Shown here piece after piece: positions 34,908-47,043 of a stretch of DNA of 64,000 nucleotides. Numbering within the stretch: the stretch's first letter is position 1; each line of letters begins with the position of its first letter. Under the pieces are notes generated by a model that was given only the letters and a program-made list of their open reading frames with translations, searched no databases and was not told the DNA's origin. The stretch spans positions 18,442,907-18,506,906 of the forward strand of contig NC_064756.1 in assembly GCF_011397635.1 (NCBI RefSeq), given 5' to 3'. The position numbers were made by a program, and so were the translations under genes. Origin of the DNA: Epinephelus fuscoguttatus (Eukaryota; Chordata; Actinopteri; Perciformes; Serranidae).

Positions 34908-37038
34908 ATGCGCTCCAGAAGAAAACAAGGCTCGTCTTTGAATTCCACCTGTGTGAAACTCTACCTGTGCTCCAACCCCGAGGGTATGTAGCAAAGCAAG
35001 TGATGTAAGTTTATACGTTCTGAATTGTTTTGTGAATAGATGTGTGTGTTGTTTGTGTTTCTGTGTAGATAGTGTGGTGGAGCGCAGAGCTCTGAGAGAG
35101 AGTGTGTTCCCTAAACTCAGAGAGCACTGCAGACACACACTGGGACTGGACGTCAGGGTGAGTGCACGCTTATCTATGTTTTGTATTGCAGATGGGAAAG
35201 TTACTTTCTTCTTTTTCTTAGAAAGTTTAATGTCCTTTGCTTCCTTTAATCAACACTTCACATTGTAACACTTACTGTAATGTCGCAGCCACTCACACTG
35301 CTAAAGGCTTTTAGACCCAGAGGGAGCACTCAGCTGTGCTCCACTGCACAATGTAACTTACTTTATTTGAGATCCTTGACAAAAATTAGGTAAATAAAGT
35401 TGCTGTTTACAGTGATGTGTCCCTGGTGGTGTCTTTATTCTTATAGCTTCATGATCTACTGAAATGTGCATCTTTTTCCTAATAGTAAACAGATATCTGA
35501 ACCAAAATTAGATGTAGAGCAATTAATTTCTGAATATTGTTTTATTCAATTGTTTAATTGTTCATGCAGTGTTGACTATAACAGAAGCTGCTGCTGCTAT
35601 CAGAGGAACATTTCAACTACAATATGGCCATTTGTATTTTAATTAGTGATGCTATGTTACCTTGAATCAGTATATTGATATTATTGATTGATTTGGGACC
35701 ACGTTTAACCGGGAGAGACTCATTCTGAGATTTACATGTGCACATAAGTATGACAAATGTGAAAAGTCTGTGGCAATTAGACCCTATCATTATGTCACAT
35801 ATTTCAGGAGGGCGGTAAAGACGTAGTAGATTAGGGAGCCCCTCTATGGAGTCTAGATGCTGGTGGTGGTGATGAGATGAGATGAAGAGGGAGCTGAGGA
35901 TGTGTCGAGGAGTGGGCTTTAGATGAGCTCGTCCTGGGCAAGGGATAAGGTGACTGGAGGTGAATAGCTGGAGGAGGGCGTAATGATTCTGCCTAAAATG
36001 ACAGCTGACAGGAGCAGAGAAGAGAACAGATTTAGTTTGGCAGCAGCAACATGAATGGCTGAAGGAGATTGTGGCAAAGTTTGATAGGCTAACTAGAAGA
36101 AGGCATGCCCATAGTCAGCTGATTGGTGGAAGTGGGATAGGGATTGATTGAACTTAAAACTTAAACTATATCAGAACATCTATTGATAAACTCTCACACA
36201 ACTCATGCAGTACAATCCAAGTCTCTTGGGTAAATGAGACTTGCATTATACTGCATGAGTTGTGTGAGAGTTTATCAATAGATGTTCTGATATAGATTTG
36301 CTGTTGCTAAACACAGAATCAATCAGCAAACCAATATTTTCACTTTATCTGTGGAGGCATCCAAGAAATTCTTCACCAATTCAAGGTAACACAGCATGAA
36401 TATTGTGTAGGTTAAATATTCTTTTAAAGTTACTGTTTTTTTCTGACCAACAGCAGAAAAAAACCCTGCACAATCCCTGCATGGATGGAATTAAATTATT
36501 CTGAAACGCTGCAGCCAGAAAAGTATTTTCAGTCAGTGGACTGCAGGGATAATTGACTAACTGTTTCAGCACTATTACAGACAGATTCAAGCATCGCCAA
36601 GACTTCTCTGTGTAACATCGCTCACTGCCAGCAGTGCAATACAAAAGCAATATTATTTGGTAGCTACCAGTCGTGTGTGTGTGTGTCCTTTCTTCTTTCC
36701 CATTATCCCCCTGTGGCCATTCCCTTAAAAGCGCAGTCAATTTTTACTCAACTTTGCCTAATTAAATTTGACTTGAAAAGCAGATGAGCAGCTGTAACGC
36801 GACTGTGCGTCATGTGTGTGAAACCACCTCGGGGCAGTTTAACCAGCACATTGTGCCATCTCTTTTCATAAGTGTGTGTAATTAGAGAGATGGAAGAATA
36901 TCATGTTATATCATGTTACTGAGCTGCCACCTGGCCGATTGTTACTGCTCCTCACTGTGTGCTTTTCATAAACTGATCATCAGATATTTCTCTCTTCTAG
37001 TTTGTTTTAACCATTATGCTGTGTGTGGCTGTGTGTGG

Positions 37039-37082
<44 letters not shown>

Positions 37083-38438
37083 GTGATCGACCCATTTGAG
37101 TCCAGTGATCCCAGTCGTTGGCCTGATGAAAACACCAGACAGCAGCTGATTAAAGAATGCAGAAAGAGCTCCACGGGACCTTTTTTACTGGTAAATAAAC
37201 CATCAGGATTAATGTAGTCATGCGTTTGTAGTAGTACATGAAGCCTCAGGCTCTACTGCAGCATCATAGTTTTATTAAAATAAAATGCAATTAAATCATA
37301 GTTTGAGTTATACAGAGTGATCAGCGCAGTCGTAGCCCTGAGGCACTTTCAGCAACACACTATAATGTACATTAACATCAGCTGCCAAGCTTCATAAATC
37401 CATAAACAACCATAAAAGTGTGAGATAATCAGGACTGAACATGCTGCTGTCTCCTCTGTGTCCACATGGCGGTGCTGCAGGCCCTGGTGGGACATCAGTA
37501 TGGTAAGGCCTGCCTGCCCGCCCAGGTGGAGGTGTCAGAGTACCAGCTGCTGCTGCGGGAGGGCCAGCGGGCGGGTGTCAGCACCCAGGAGCTGGAGAGA
37601 GTGTACCAGAGGGATGAGAACACCATCCCTCCCTCCTACTGCCTGAGACGTCCACATGGAAACACCTGCTGTCCTCAGGTGATCACACTGAAGCGCAGAA
37701 ATGCATGATTCATCTGTTGTCTTCATTCAGATTAAGTTATGATTAAGATTCTCCTGTTGAGCAAACAGCTGTAGGCCACTAATTAAATGTGAGTATTAAT
37801 TAGTGTCCTTATTGAGCAGAGAGTACTGATAGTTTGGTGTCTATGACTTATAACACTTTATTAATATTTTTTTCAATAATTAAATTATTTTTATTAAATT
37901 TTTAATAAAATGTGATTTATTTTATTTTTAATGAGATAAATTAATGATTTAAATTAAATTAAATTCATAATTTAAAAAGTATTTTAGACATAATGTGCCT
38001 GGATAAATAATATTTTTGTCTTCTGTCACAGCTGTTACGTTGTGATGCTGTTTTCTCCCAAGTATCCAACTCTATCTGATTCAGCAGGAAGACGTTAAGG
38101 AGGAAGAGGAGATGATGATGAAGGCTAAAACAGAAGAGCTGAGGAGTGTGTTTCAGACCACTGTGAGTCTGTGTGTCCACAACGGTCTGATGAGCCCAGA
38201 GAGAGCGCAGAGCTTCTGCAGATCAGGTGAGGTGTATGTCTGCGTGTGTGGTGGAGAGAATAGTTTGATGCTGAAGTGTTGCTGCTTCTCCTCAGCCCTC
38301 GACGCAGATCTGCGATTCGCTCTGGACAGCCGTCCTGGTAGTGATGTCATCAGACGCTGCCTTGTTTACATCCACAAGGTCATCAACGCAACAGGCGAGA
38401 GAGAGATGATGAAGGCACAACTTCAGCCACAGCCGGAG
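34908..38438 (+). CDS. NWD2-type gene, N-terminal exons 1-6
   Basis: Six exons encode residues 1-251. The first (34908-34983) gives VKLYLCSNPE and splices in phase 1 to DSVVERRALRESVFPKLREH. Exon 3 (37083-37190) gives VIDPFESSDPSRWPDE and exon 4 (37481-37678) gives a well-conserved block ending in SYCLRRPHG. Exons 5-6 are acidic and helical (EDVKEEEEMMMKAK; VIRRCLVYIHKVIN). This is the conserved region ahead of the NACHT domain in NWD proteins. The exon 5 acceptor could be 3 bases upstream, because cagcag offers two sites. Confidence 0.8.
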
Positions 38439-41400
38439 GTAAGGTCCATTATTGTCTCACAGGAGGAGCTCTCCACTTTAACTCACACGCATTATAGTGT
38501 GAATCATTGACCCAAAACTACAACTTTCATGTTCAGATTCTTTTTTCCTTGTTTTCTTTGTTTCGAAAAGTTGTGGATCTTGTTTGCCTTTCAGAAACCA
38601 AATCTCGAGTTTTGTTTTCACAAAGGAAAGCATGGGGCTTATCAGAAATTGTCATGGCAAATTTCAGGCAGTTTACACATAGATTACAGACATGCTTACC
38701 AGGCACAGACCCAGGGGCCCTAAGTTTCAGGGCCTCACCCGGCTTTACTGCAAAATGTCAGTCAAATTAACAGATACTGTGCAGAAAGAGAGATAAAATC
38801 ACCATGATGAGATACACAAGGACTACAAAGATACTGCAAAGAGACACAAAATAATTACAAAAACGGGCAAACTACCACAAAGAGATACCAGCCTGTTCTC
38901 TCTTATTTTCTCTCTCTCTCTGTCAGCCTTGACTCCCTCCTCCCTCTGCCTGCTGCGCACCTGAGTGCAATCTGCAAACTGCACTCAGGTAGAGAGAGGA
39001 GGAGGTGATCAGAGGGGCAGGGAGTGTAGAGACGGGGAGGTGTGGCACACAGACGACAGCACAAGTAGTGAGGAGTGTTTTTCTTCCTCCCTTGTTTTTT
39101 CTCTCTCCCCAAGCAGGTTCTTTCCCCCCATGCTCATTTAGGTGCTGGGGTTTTCTTGTTTTAGTTTGCTGTGTTAGTTTGGGCTGAATTTGCCGGTAGT
39201 TAGGTTTAGCTTCTATTTTAGTTAGTTTAGGGGGAGACGCTGGGAGCGACGACCCACTGTTTTGTTGGCCCAGCGTCTTCCCTCCTTTTGTTCCTTTTGG
39301 CCGGGGTCTCCAGTCCCTTTTGTTTTCCTTAGGTTTGTTTGTGCCTTTGTTTAATGCTGTGGGGTTAAATACTAAAGCTTGTGGGTAAACTGTAACTTTT
39401 GGTGTGGCGTCTTCTTTTTATATGTTACAGCCTCCTGCCCCTCGTGAGCCGGGTTTTGTTACTGTTTGTATGGAGGCCGTAACAACTTCAGCTAATAAAT
39501 CACCTCTGTAAACATCCAAGACATCAAAAATTTTGAGTCAAATAATGTGGGGTATTTGCAATTTAAGTTTATTGTTTGACCCTTACAGAGAAACATGATT
39601 TGTGTCCACAAAATGATGGCTCCTTGCCTTCTGTCTCTCCTGTCAGGTTGTCATTGTCATTGACAACTGGTTCTGAATTGACTCATCTGGTTAAATAAAA
39701 TGAAAATAAAACACTTTTTGTAATAAAACAGAAATAGCTCAATATGAAATATAGATGCAGGTTGTATCAAAGGTGCTGTGCAAAGTAATATTTTGTATCT
39801 TTAGGCTGCTACCGTCGACCTGACGACAACACCCACCCATGGACAATTATACTCAGAGCTTTGTGACAACTTCCTCCCTGGTTTCATCACATCCTCCCAG
39901 CTTCTAGTCTACACCACTGCCACAGAGTGTGACCCTCGCCATGGTTACACCACAGCCAGGAGGCGGGGCTATGCTGACGCTCTGTGCCAGCAAGTGTGCT
40001 CTGACCTTGTGGGGATGATTGACAGCTTGAGCATTTCAGCAAAGAGAGAAGACTCCCAGCTCAGCGATGCTTCGGCCAGAGAGCAGGCCGAGCAGGAGGA
40101 GCTATGTGACGTCCTGTCTCGATTTTATGACATCATACGGCCAGAGGAGGAAGAGGTCAGGATGGAGGAGTTTTTCTCAGTGGTTCTAAACACAAAGCAC
40201 GGCATTAAATGGTTTAATATATATATATATATATATTTTTTTAACATGGCAGTGTGACACTCTGATAGAGCTGTATATTGCAGGTGCAACATCACTGTAG
40301 TTCCCTTTTCACTCTCTGTAGGTCAGAGCCTACGTGGAGCAGAGCGAACAACAGTGCCCACTGGTGGTGAAAGGAGGACCATGCACAGGGAAGACAGTTC
40401 TGCTGGCACACTGTGCTCAACAGGTAAGCGAGCTGAAATGTAATGTAATGTAAAGTAAAACATTTTAAGTCTCTCCACAACCTACCCATTTCAAATTCAA
40501 TCAATAAATACATGCTACAAACAGACAGAGCCAGAAGTAAGTATTCATATATAAGTAGGATGAACACACACAATTTTGTTTTGGGCTTTTGGACGTACAG
40601 AAAAGACATCTAAATACATCCCATTGGGTCCTGGGAAATGGTGATAGACATTTTTTCATCATAGACATTTTATAGACAAACAATTAATCAATTCATCAGG
40701 TAAAGAATCATCAGATTAATTGATAATGATAATAATCGTTGCAGATACTTAACTGCACTTGTCTCTGTCTTTCTACAGATAAAGTCTTGGCTTCCCGACT
40801 GTGATCCTGTTGTGATCACTTATTTTTGCAACCAGTCCATCAACCCGTCCCCAACACACCTTTTGTCCAGCCTGTGTTATCAAATTGGCCGTGGATATAA
40901 CAGCAGATCGTCCCTTGAGCAGAGTCCCGATGACCTGGGTGGCCCTGGCTGTATCACTAACGTCAGAGACTGCAATCCCAACTGTAACCCGACATCCATC
41001 ATGTGTCTGTCCGAGCTTAAAGATCGTCTCTTGTCCCTCCTCTCCTCCATGCCCTCCAACAAACAGCCTCTAGTTCTCATCCTCGGTGGCCTGCATCACA
41101 TCAAAAAGGACTTTGTACCCCACATCATGGAGAGCCTCCCGTCCCCCCTTCCTCCCAGCGTCAAACTCATCCTCACAGTCTCCCCCAACCGAACACAAAT
41201 CCTGCAAGCCATCAGCCCACAGAGAAGTCCACCTCAGTGTGTGTCTGAGGGCAGTGAGAAGGAGTTAGGATACGTGTGTGTTCAGCTGGGATTGGTGGAC
41301 AGGAAACAGTGTGTGAAGTTGCTGTCATCACTGCTGAGAAGTTCAGGGCGGAGGGTGACATCCGGACAGCAGGCGCTGGTGAACCAGGCGTTGACTTCCT

Positions 41401-44400
41401 GTTGTTTGCCTCTCTACGTTCGACTCCTGCAACTACACACTTCGCTCTGGCACTCTGGTACGACTACTGTAGTAAACAAACACACAGATTCTTACAGGAT
41501 GAGGCTGGTGATATTCTGTAGTTTTCTTCACGGCCTGATTACATGACATCTCTCTCCCTCTGTCCCTTTCTCTTCCCTCATCATCAGATTCAGATGTGAC
41601 AGAGTCATCTCTCCCTGATGGCATCCACTCATCCATTTCTGCGCTGCTCGATCACCTGGAGCAGAAACACGGCTCCTCTATCGTGGCTCGTGCCGTCTCC
41701 TACCTCACCCTCTCCAGGACAGGGCTCACTGAGGCGGAGCTCGTCGATCTGCTGTCCTGTGATAATAAAGTGCTGACTGAATGTTATCAGCAGGATGAGA
41801 GCCCTTCCTCCAAAATGAGGGTCCCGCAAATCGACGTGGAGAGACTTCTGCTTGATTTGAGGCAGTTTCTCATCAGGAGGACAGTTGCAGGGTCACATGT
41901 TTTGTTCTGGGTGAGCAGGCATTTCAAGCTGGTGGTGGCTAAGAGGTATTTAGGCTCTCATGAGGTGAGGAGGGAGATACATTCAGCGATGGCGGACTAT
42001 TTCAGTGGTCGATGGGCTTGTGGATGTGCAAAACCACTTCTTGTAAAGCAGAAATCTGGACCAAACAAGGACACGTCCCAAACAGAAATGTACATAGACA
42101 GGCAGCCATCCAGCCAGCCGTTTGTCTTCACCTCTCCCTCTAAAGAGGTTGGCCGAGTGAACTTAAGGAAGGTCTTAGAATTGCCGCATCACATACAAGG
42201 AAGTGACAGACGGGGGGAGTTGGAGCAGGGGCTGTTAATGTCTTCGAGGTTTCACCAGGCCATGGTTCGAGCAGGACTCCTGGGAGATCTTGTAACCATG
42301 TTGGAAAGTGAGGATGGGTCCTCCCACGACTGTTTGACAAGGAAGAGAGCACTCCTGGCAAGCATATTGAAGTCTTGTGCTTGTTTACTGCAGAGCTCGC
42401 CCCTGCAGCTGCTCACAGTGATAGAGACGAGCCTCCTGCCTTATCTGAAGGTCTTTCCTGCGCTCAAGGGTTATGTCAGAGAGATCAGACAGGACAGGAA
42501 AAAAGGAGGAAGCGGCTTAGGAGTAGCGCTTTGCCCTGCTCCCTCCTTTGTTCCCTCCATTCAGTGCTTGAATTGTAATGCCAAAACTAAGGACGTCTCA
42601 GTTAGAGAAGCAGCCGGGACAGAGCGTGGGATTGTAGCAGAGATCATGGATGACGGCGCAGCTTGGATTTGGAAAGGCTCTGGGTGTGATGTAGTCAAAC
42701 TATCACTGAGCTGCGAGCAGACAGAGCTGAAGTTTGCAGGAGTGAAGAGCAGCGGCCAATTCATGCTGCTTTCCACACAATGCAACAAGCTTTTCTTGTG
42801 GGATGTGACGGACCCAGAGGTGTTCCTGCAGATTAGGGACCCTTTGAAAACAGAGTTAAGCCAAAAAGTGGAAAACAAAGTTGAGGGGTTTGTTGCATGT
42901 CAGAAAAAGTTATTCATATGGTGGAAAGATGAGAGTTTTGTAAGTGTGGTTGATGTCTCCAGCGAGTTCTTGACTCATTTTCAGTGTCAGAGCTGCGTGA
43001 CCTGTTTGGTTTGCTCCTCTAATAGCTTGTACATGTACTGCGGGCAGGAGGACGGCACAGTGTCCATATCTGACACCAACACTTGCAGCCTCCTCGGCAC
43101 CTGTTCAAACTCAAACCACAGTGCGGTTTCATCAATAATCCTGTGTGAAAATAAGTGGGAAATAGCATGTGTTGACAGGACAGGAAGTGTAACTCTGTGG
43201 GATGTGGCAGCCAAAAGAAACCCACCCAGACTTGTCACAGAAAGCTTTCCTGGGGGTACATCTAACACCATCCTCAATGTAGACTACTCTCATGAAATCA
43301 ACACTTTATTGGTGTGTCAGTCTCACCAGGTTGCACTTTGGGATACGTGTGACTGGGAGCTGTGGGACCGCTTCTTGGCTCCACAAGGGAAGGCCTTCAC
43401 CCAGGCTGTGCTCTCCCAGGATGGCCACCTTTTCTTGGCTTTGTTAGACACTTGCCACCTCGTCTTGGTGTGGAAGGTCAGCACAGGGGAGTGTGTGCTG
43501 TCCTTGGAGACAAACAAGCAGCCTCAGACGCTGCTCAAAATGGCCTCAGATGTTGTCTGTGTCACTCATGACGGCTGCCTGACAGTGTGGGACTCTGGGA
43601 TGATAGATGCTGCAGGTACAGCTCCGAAAATGGGGTGTGGAGTGAAAGAAGTGGTGGTTGATGGAGCAGCTGAGTGGTTCTACACCTCCGATGGGTCAGA
43701 GACGGTGTGGAGATGGAGATTAGAAACAGGACTTCCACATGCTAAATTCCTACATGACGGTCCTGTGGTAAAACTGCGCCTTACCCCAGATAACGTCCAC
43801 CTTGTGACACTCTCACTTGGGGACATATATGTGTGGCAGATAGAAACAGGTCAGAACATCCTGCGTATCAGTGGCAGCAGAGCGACAGACATCCTGATCA
43901 CCCCTAACAGTAACTGTGGGGTGAGTATTTCTGAGCGAGGGGTGTCTCGGGTTTGGAAGCTGGCACAAGGGAGCATTGTGTGCAACATACACCCGTATCT
44001 ATCTGACGCCCAGGTGTCGCCTGAGAGCACCTTCCTTATCGGCCGTCGCCGTGGAGACCTGTTAGCTGCCAGTCTGTGGTCGGGCTCGATCAGCAAGCGT
44101 TTCTCCTGCGCGGAAAGCTCAGAGCATGTTGTTGCCTTTCAAACGCTTTCAGAGCACCCTAATTTTGTGGTGGTGTTGACCGCCTCAGGGGCGGTGTACA
44201 CCTGGAAGATAGTGGAGGAGACGCTGTGCTGGCACTTCCAGCTGCCTGATACGTTTCACTGTCAGCCACAAGACTTCCAAATGTCCTCTGATGGAAGCTA
44301 CGCCCTGCTGTCCACTGATAATGAAACCATCAACATCTTGGACTTATCCCAGGTCAGACTGTGCTCATTTAAGGCCAAGGGTCCTGTCATTAAAACGTGT

Positions 44401-44766
44401 TTGGCTAAAACTGGATGCTATGCTGCCTACGTATCCCACCCCACCACCACCCTGGAGAATAACAGTGTCTGTAATCTGCACGCAAGGCCCGTCCTCACAG
44501 TTGTACGACTCACAGACGGGGAAAGAATAGGATGTGTGTCTCTGGCTAAGAATCCGTTGACTCTGGTTGTGTGTGAGCAACAGTATGTGTTTTTGGGCTT
44601 TGAGGACGGGTCAGTAGGTGTGTATTCAATAATAGATGTCACAGTCAACGGAGAGGAGTCGGTGAGGTGCAGAGAGAATGTGAACAGTCAGTTGAAGCAA
44701 TGCCCCTTTGACAGTGCACCACTCAGCTGGTTACCACTAGAGACCGCCAATATTAGATGGCCATAG
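34908..44766 (+). CDS. NACHT and WD-repeat protein of the NWD2 type (10 exons)
   Basis: Exons: 34908-34983, 35069-35157, 37083-37190, 37481-37678, 38088-38226, 38296-38438, 39805-40155, 40322-40423, 40779-41457 and 41588-44766. All are in phase and total about 1687 residues; I recall human NWD2 as slightly longer (about 1740). Matching landmarks run the whole length: SNPED, ALRESVFPKLREHC, GPFLLALVGHQYG, RDENTIPPSYCLR, KGGPCTGKT, RRVTSGQQALVNQAL, MADYFSGRW and SLWSGSISKRFSCA. Similarity looks moderate rather than ortholog-like, so a teleost NWD2 paralogue is possible. STAND proteins of this kind act as nucleotide-controlled switches with WD40 sensors. The ATG at 34908 follows in-frame codons from an acceptor-like ttttag, so an upstream exon cannot be excluded. 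Confidence 0.85.
36166..36295. repeat. Near-perfect 60-bp hairpin, palindromic repeat family copy B
   Basis: Bases 36166-36225 and 36236-36295 are reverse complements with only two mismatches over 60 positions, separated by a 10-base loop (ttgggtaaat). The right arm and its continuation (gcatgagttgtgtgagagtt; tttgctgttgctaaa) match copies A (1-732) and C (60862-62046). The arms are far more alike than those of the related long elements, so the hairpin formed or was corrected recently. Confidence 0.9.
37023..37080. repeat. (GT)n microsatellite at an acceptor site
   Basis: The run of about 58 bases, starting with gtgtgtggct units and then pure GT, ends immediately before the AG (37081-37082) of exon 3 of the NWD2-type gene. 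There is therefore almost no normal pyrimidine tract on the + strand. Confidence 0.9.
38439..39804 (+). other. Intron 6 of the NWD2-type gene with an LTR-like or unclassified block
   Basis: From about 38895 to 39485 the sequence looks inserted. It has a perfect 11-bp stem (acctgagtgca at 38959-38969 with tgcactcaggt at 38980-38990), pyrimidine-rich stretches, a gttaaatactaaag segment, and at its right edge gttacagcctcc and ggaggccgtaac facing each other. The order is reminiscent of an LTR, but no paired copy, poly(A) signal or target duplication was found. Confidence 0.4.
39805..41457 (+). CDS. NWD2-type gene, exons 7-9 with the NACHT nucleotide-binding domain
   Basis: Exon 8 (40322-40423) contains the P-loop GGPCTGKT (residues 386-393, lysine at about 392), matching Walker A. 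Exon 9 (40779-41457) carries the following strand segments (DPVVITYFCNQ), the place where Walker B is expected (PLVLILGGLHHI, about residues 499-510), and PPSVKLILTVSPNRT, as in the strand after Walker B. At the usual Walker B aspartate there is glycine (about residue 505, codon 41085-41087). Exon 9 ends in phase 1. Confidence 0.85.
41588..44766 (+). CDS. NWD2-type gene, giant last exon with the WD40 repeats
   Basis: A single 3179-base exon encodes about 1058 residues without interruption. It starts with the end of the STAND module (IHSSISALLDHLEQKHG; YLTLSRTGLTEAELVDLL). It then has many WD40-like blades with W-D or W-x pairs, for example LFLWDV, VTLWDV, VALWDT, LTVWDS, IYVWQI and SRVWKL, spaced about 40-60 residues apart. 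The protein ends NIRWP. A long terminal exon holding all the repeats is also the arrangement I associate with NWD2. Confidence 0.9.
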
Positions 44767-46987
44767 AGCTGGAGTACGCAAGGTTTTTTTTTCATCATTG
44801 GGTAAAAAATCCAAAATAACCTTGCAGCATATTGTAATTCAAGTGGTTTGAGAGGAAACCCAACTTCAGCACCTCATCTTGGTTCTGTTTTCTGCCTTAA
44901 GAAGATCAAGCCCATGACAGGAACAAGGTCATCATGGCTAATCACAGGTCATCACCATAGACTGCATAAAAAAGTTTAAAATTTTAACCTTTAATAAAAT
45001 TTAAATTAGCAAGTTATGTAAAAATTCCCCTCTTGTGCAGTTTACATACATTAAAATTAGCGATAGAGACCAAATCCATTTTTTGTACCAGGCTGTGAAC
45101 AGCCGTTTTAACATGAAGGTCTATGGACACTGAGACATCTGGAGCCTGCCCCAGGTGACCAGTTATGGAGCTGCAGTTTTTAACACTTCTGTACTGTCTT
45201 CATATATCAGCCCTGGAGGTTGCTGCTTAGTCATTACAGAGATACAGAGATGGACTGTTCTACAAATGCAGATGCCGCTGCAGGTCCCTTCAGACGGTAA
45301 AAACCTGAGTCAGTGGTGGAAAATCATGCAGAAAGTTTGCTATTCCAGCAATGACTGACTACACTCCAAAGCAACCCCAAAAAAAGCGAGACGGACTAAA
45401 AAGAGAGTCTGACAATATAGGTTTCAGTTCAATTTTGTTGCAAAGTTACATAATTGCCTAGAGTTGGTTCGTAGTCTTCGTAGCATTTACAAGTGGACCA
45501 GATCAAATGCCTTGTGCGAGAAAGCTGCTCTTGATTGGTCAGAATTTCCATGGAAATAATCCAGGAAGTGAACAAAACGTTGAAGAAGAGTACACTTGCA
45601 AGATAAATGTGACACTTTCTAATGTCACAATGGAGGGACAACTGCGCAGGTTGATTTTAGCGCTGCTCATCGTGTGCTATATTGCTGTCATTGTTCATTT
45701 TAGTCAAACCATACAGTTTGAAAACGAGGCGCGGCTCCAACTAGAAAACAATGTTTTGATGCATTGGATGTGCTGAATGTGCATATTAAGGCAGTACAGG
45801 AGGAGGTGCACATTAATAATCCTCCAGGACTGTAACATGCTCATGTTTAACCCAAACAATGTGTCATGTGACTGCAGTTGGTTCAGATCGAGGTTGGAAC
45901 ATGTTCTCACCACAAACGAACCACACCAGAGTTCCTTTGTAACCTCGGTCTGGTTGTTTTGGTGCACACCTGAGTGTGATGGCTGTGTTCACACCTGCTA
46001 AAACAAACCACACTTAGGGGGCAAACGAACTTGAGTTCGACTGAACCAAACCAAACAGGGCAGGTGAAATCAGGGTCGTAGTTGTCTCAGCATTGCCTCA
46101 ACAAAACAGCATTGATCGACTGGAGTGATTTAAATGAATGACTAGTACTCGCACAGGTTACTGTATGAAGCACATGCATATGGCCAAGCATGTCTGGTGG
46201 TAGGGGCTTAAGTCAGAGAGGGTAGACGTGCAGGAGGACGGCTGCAATTTATTAATTCTGGCCTTTTTTGCCTTTTCAAGAAAACTGCTCACCCTGCCTT
46301 TAATATTATTATATGACGTTGTTGAACTGTGTTTTAAAGTGGGTCTCAATAGATGACCAATGTGATAGCACACAAAGTAATTATATGCATATGTATATAT
46401 ACTGTATGTTGGTGTATAAATAAAAATGTGTGGATGTGTCTGTGTTCTACACTTCTGAGGAAACTGCATCATCATTAGTTTCAGTTTAGGTTGGTCTGAG
46501 ATGATAATGATCACGCACCTGTTTGCAGAGGAATCCACCCAGCATCCATCTGAGTTTCATTTCTGTGAAAACAAAACCAACAAAACTCATCATTCTGACA
46601 CGTTTATTTACTATTTATTTGTAATAATAAAACATTTTTTTACGAATGCATTATTTATATTATTGTCTCTGGAATAAAAAAGTAATGACACTTTGATCTG
46701 CATAAAAATGCTAGGAAAACTCTTCAAGCAGCTTCTGTTGCTCTCGTGCTGCCTTCCGGGTAAGCTCGTAAATTACACTACTACTATCGTTCATCCTGTT
46801 TGCTGTGCACTGCTTACTTTCGGTCCAAAGTAAAATAAAAATCCACCCAGTAATAAACGTGTGCATCGTGTTAGACATTCAACTAGACCTATTCAACATG
46901 CTGCAACCCCAGACTGAGTGGCTTATGTGCATAAATTCGACTGCGATACTGATACCTCCGACAGCACTTGAAGGCAGCACTAACTGG
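44767..46987 (+). other. Intergenic DNA between the NWD2-type and HERC genes
   Basis: A poly(A)-like aataaa lies at 44993-44998, 227 bases after the stop. About 44930-45260 resembles a dispersed fish repeat (tttgtaccaggctgtgaac; tctatggacactgagacatc). About 45830-46065 has MITE-like, partly mirrored sequence (ggttcagatcgaggttgg; acaaacgaaccacacc; cgactgaaccaaacc). A frame at 45507-45776 with a hydrophobic run (LILALLIVCYIAVIVHF) has no recognisable family and probably belongs to repeat DNA. Confidence 0.5.
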
Positions 46988-46994
46988 TATAAAA
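46988..46994 (+). promoter_or_regulatory. TATA-box-like motif upstream of the HERC start codon
   Basis: tataaaa lies 50 bases before the ATG at 47044 in the context ctggtataaaacctc. If used, transcription would start near 47020 and give a 5' UTR of only some 25 bases. Alternatively a non-coding exon lies upstream and the motif is incidental. Confidence 0.4.
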
Positions 46995-47043
46995 CCTCTT
47001 TAGCACAGACGATGTAACCACATCAGCTGATTGCGGTGGAGAC

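Larger units (their letters stand above)
35158..37082 (+). other. Intron 2 of the NWD2-type gene
   Basis: This 1.9-kb intron contains the long hairpin at 36166-36295 and ends in a (GT)n run that abuts the acceptor. The rest (35280-36150, 36300-37020) shows no recognisable feature. Confidence 0.7.

Noticed and set aside
40812..41546. 244-codon open frame taken as a separate gene
   Set aside because: It is exon 9 of the NWD2-type gene (40779-41457) plus read-through into the following intron.
45507..45776. 89-codon frame with a hydrophobic segment, possibly a small membrane protein
   Set aside because: No homology recognised, no splice context, and it lies among repeat-like intergenic sequence.
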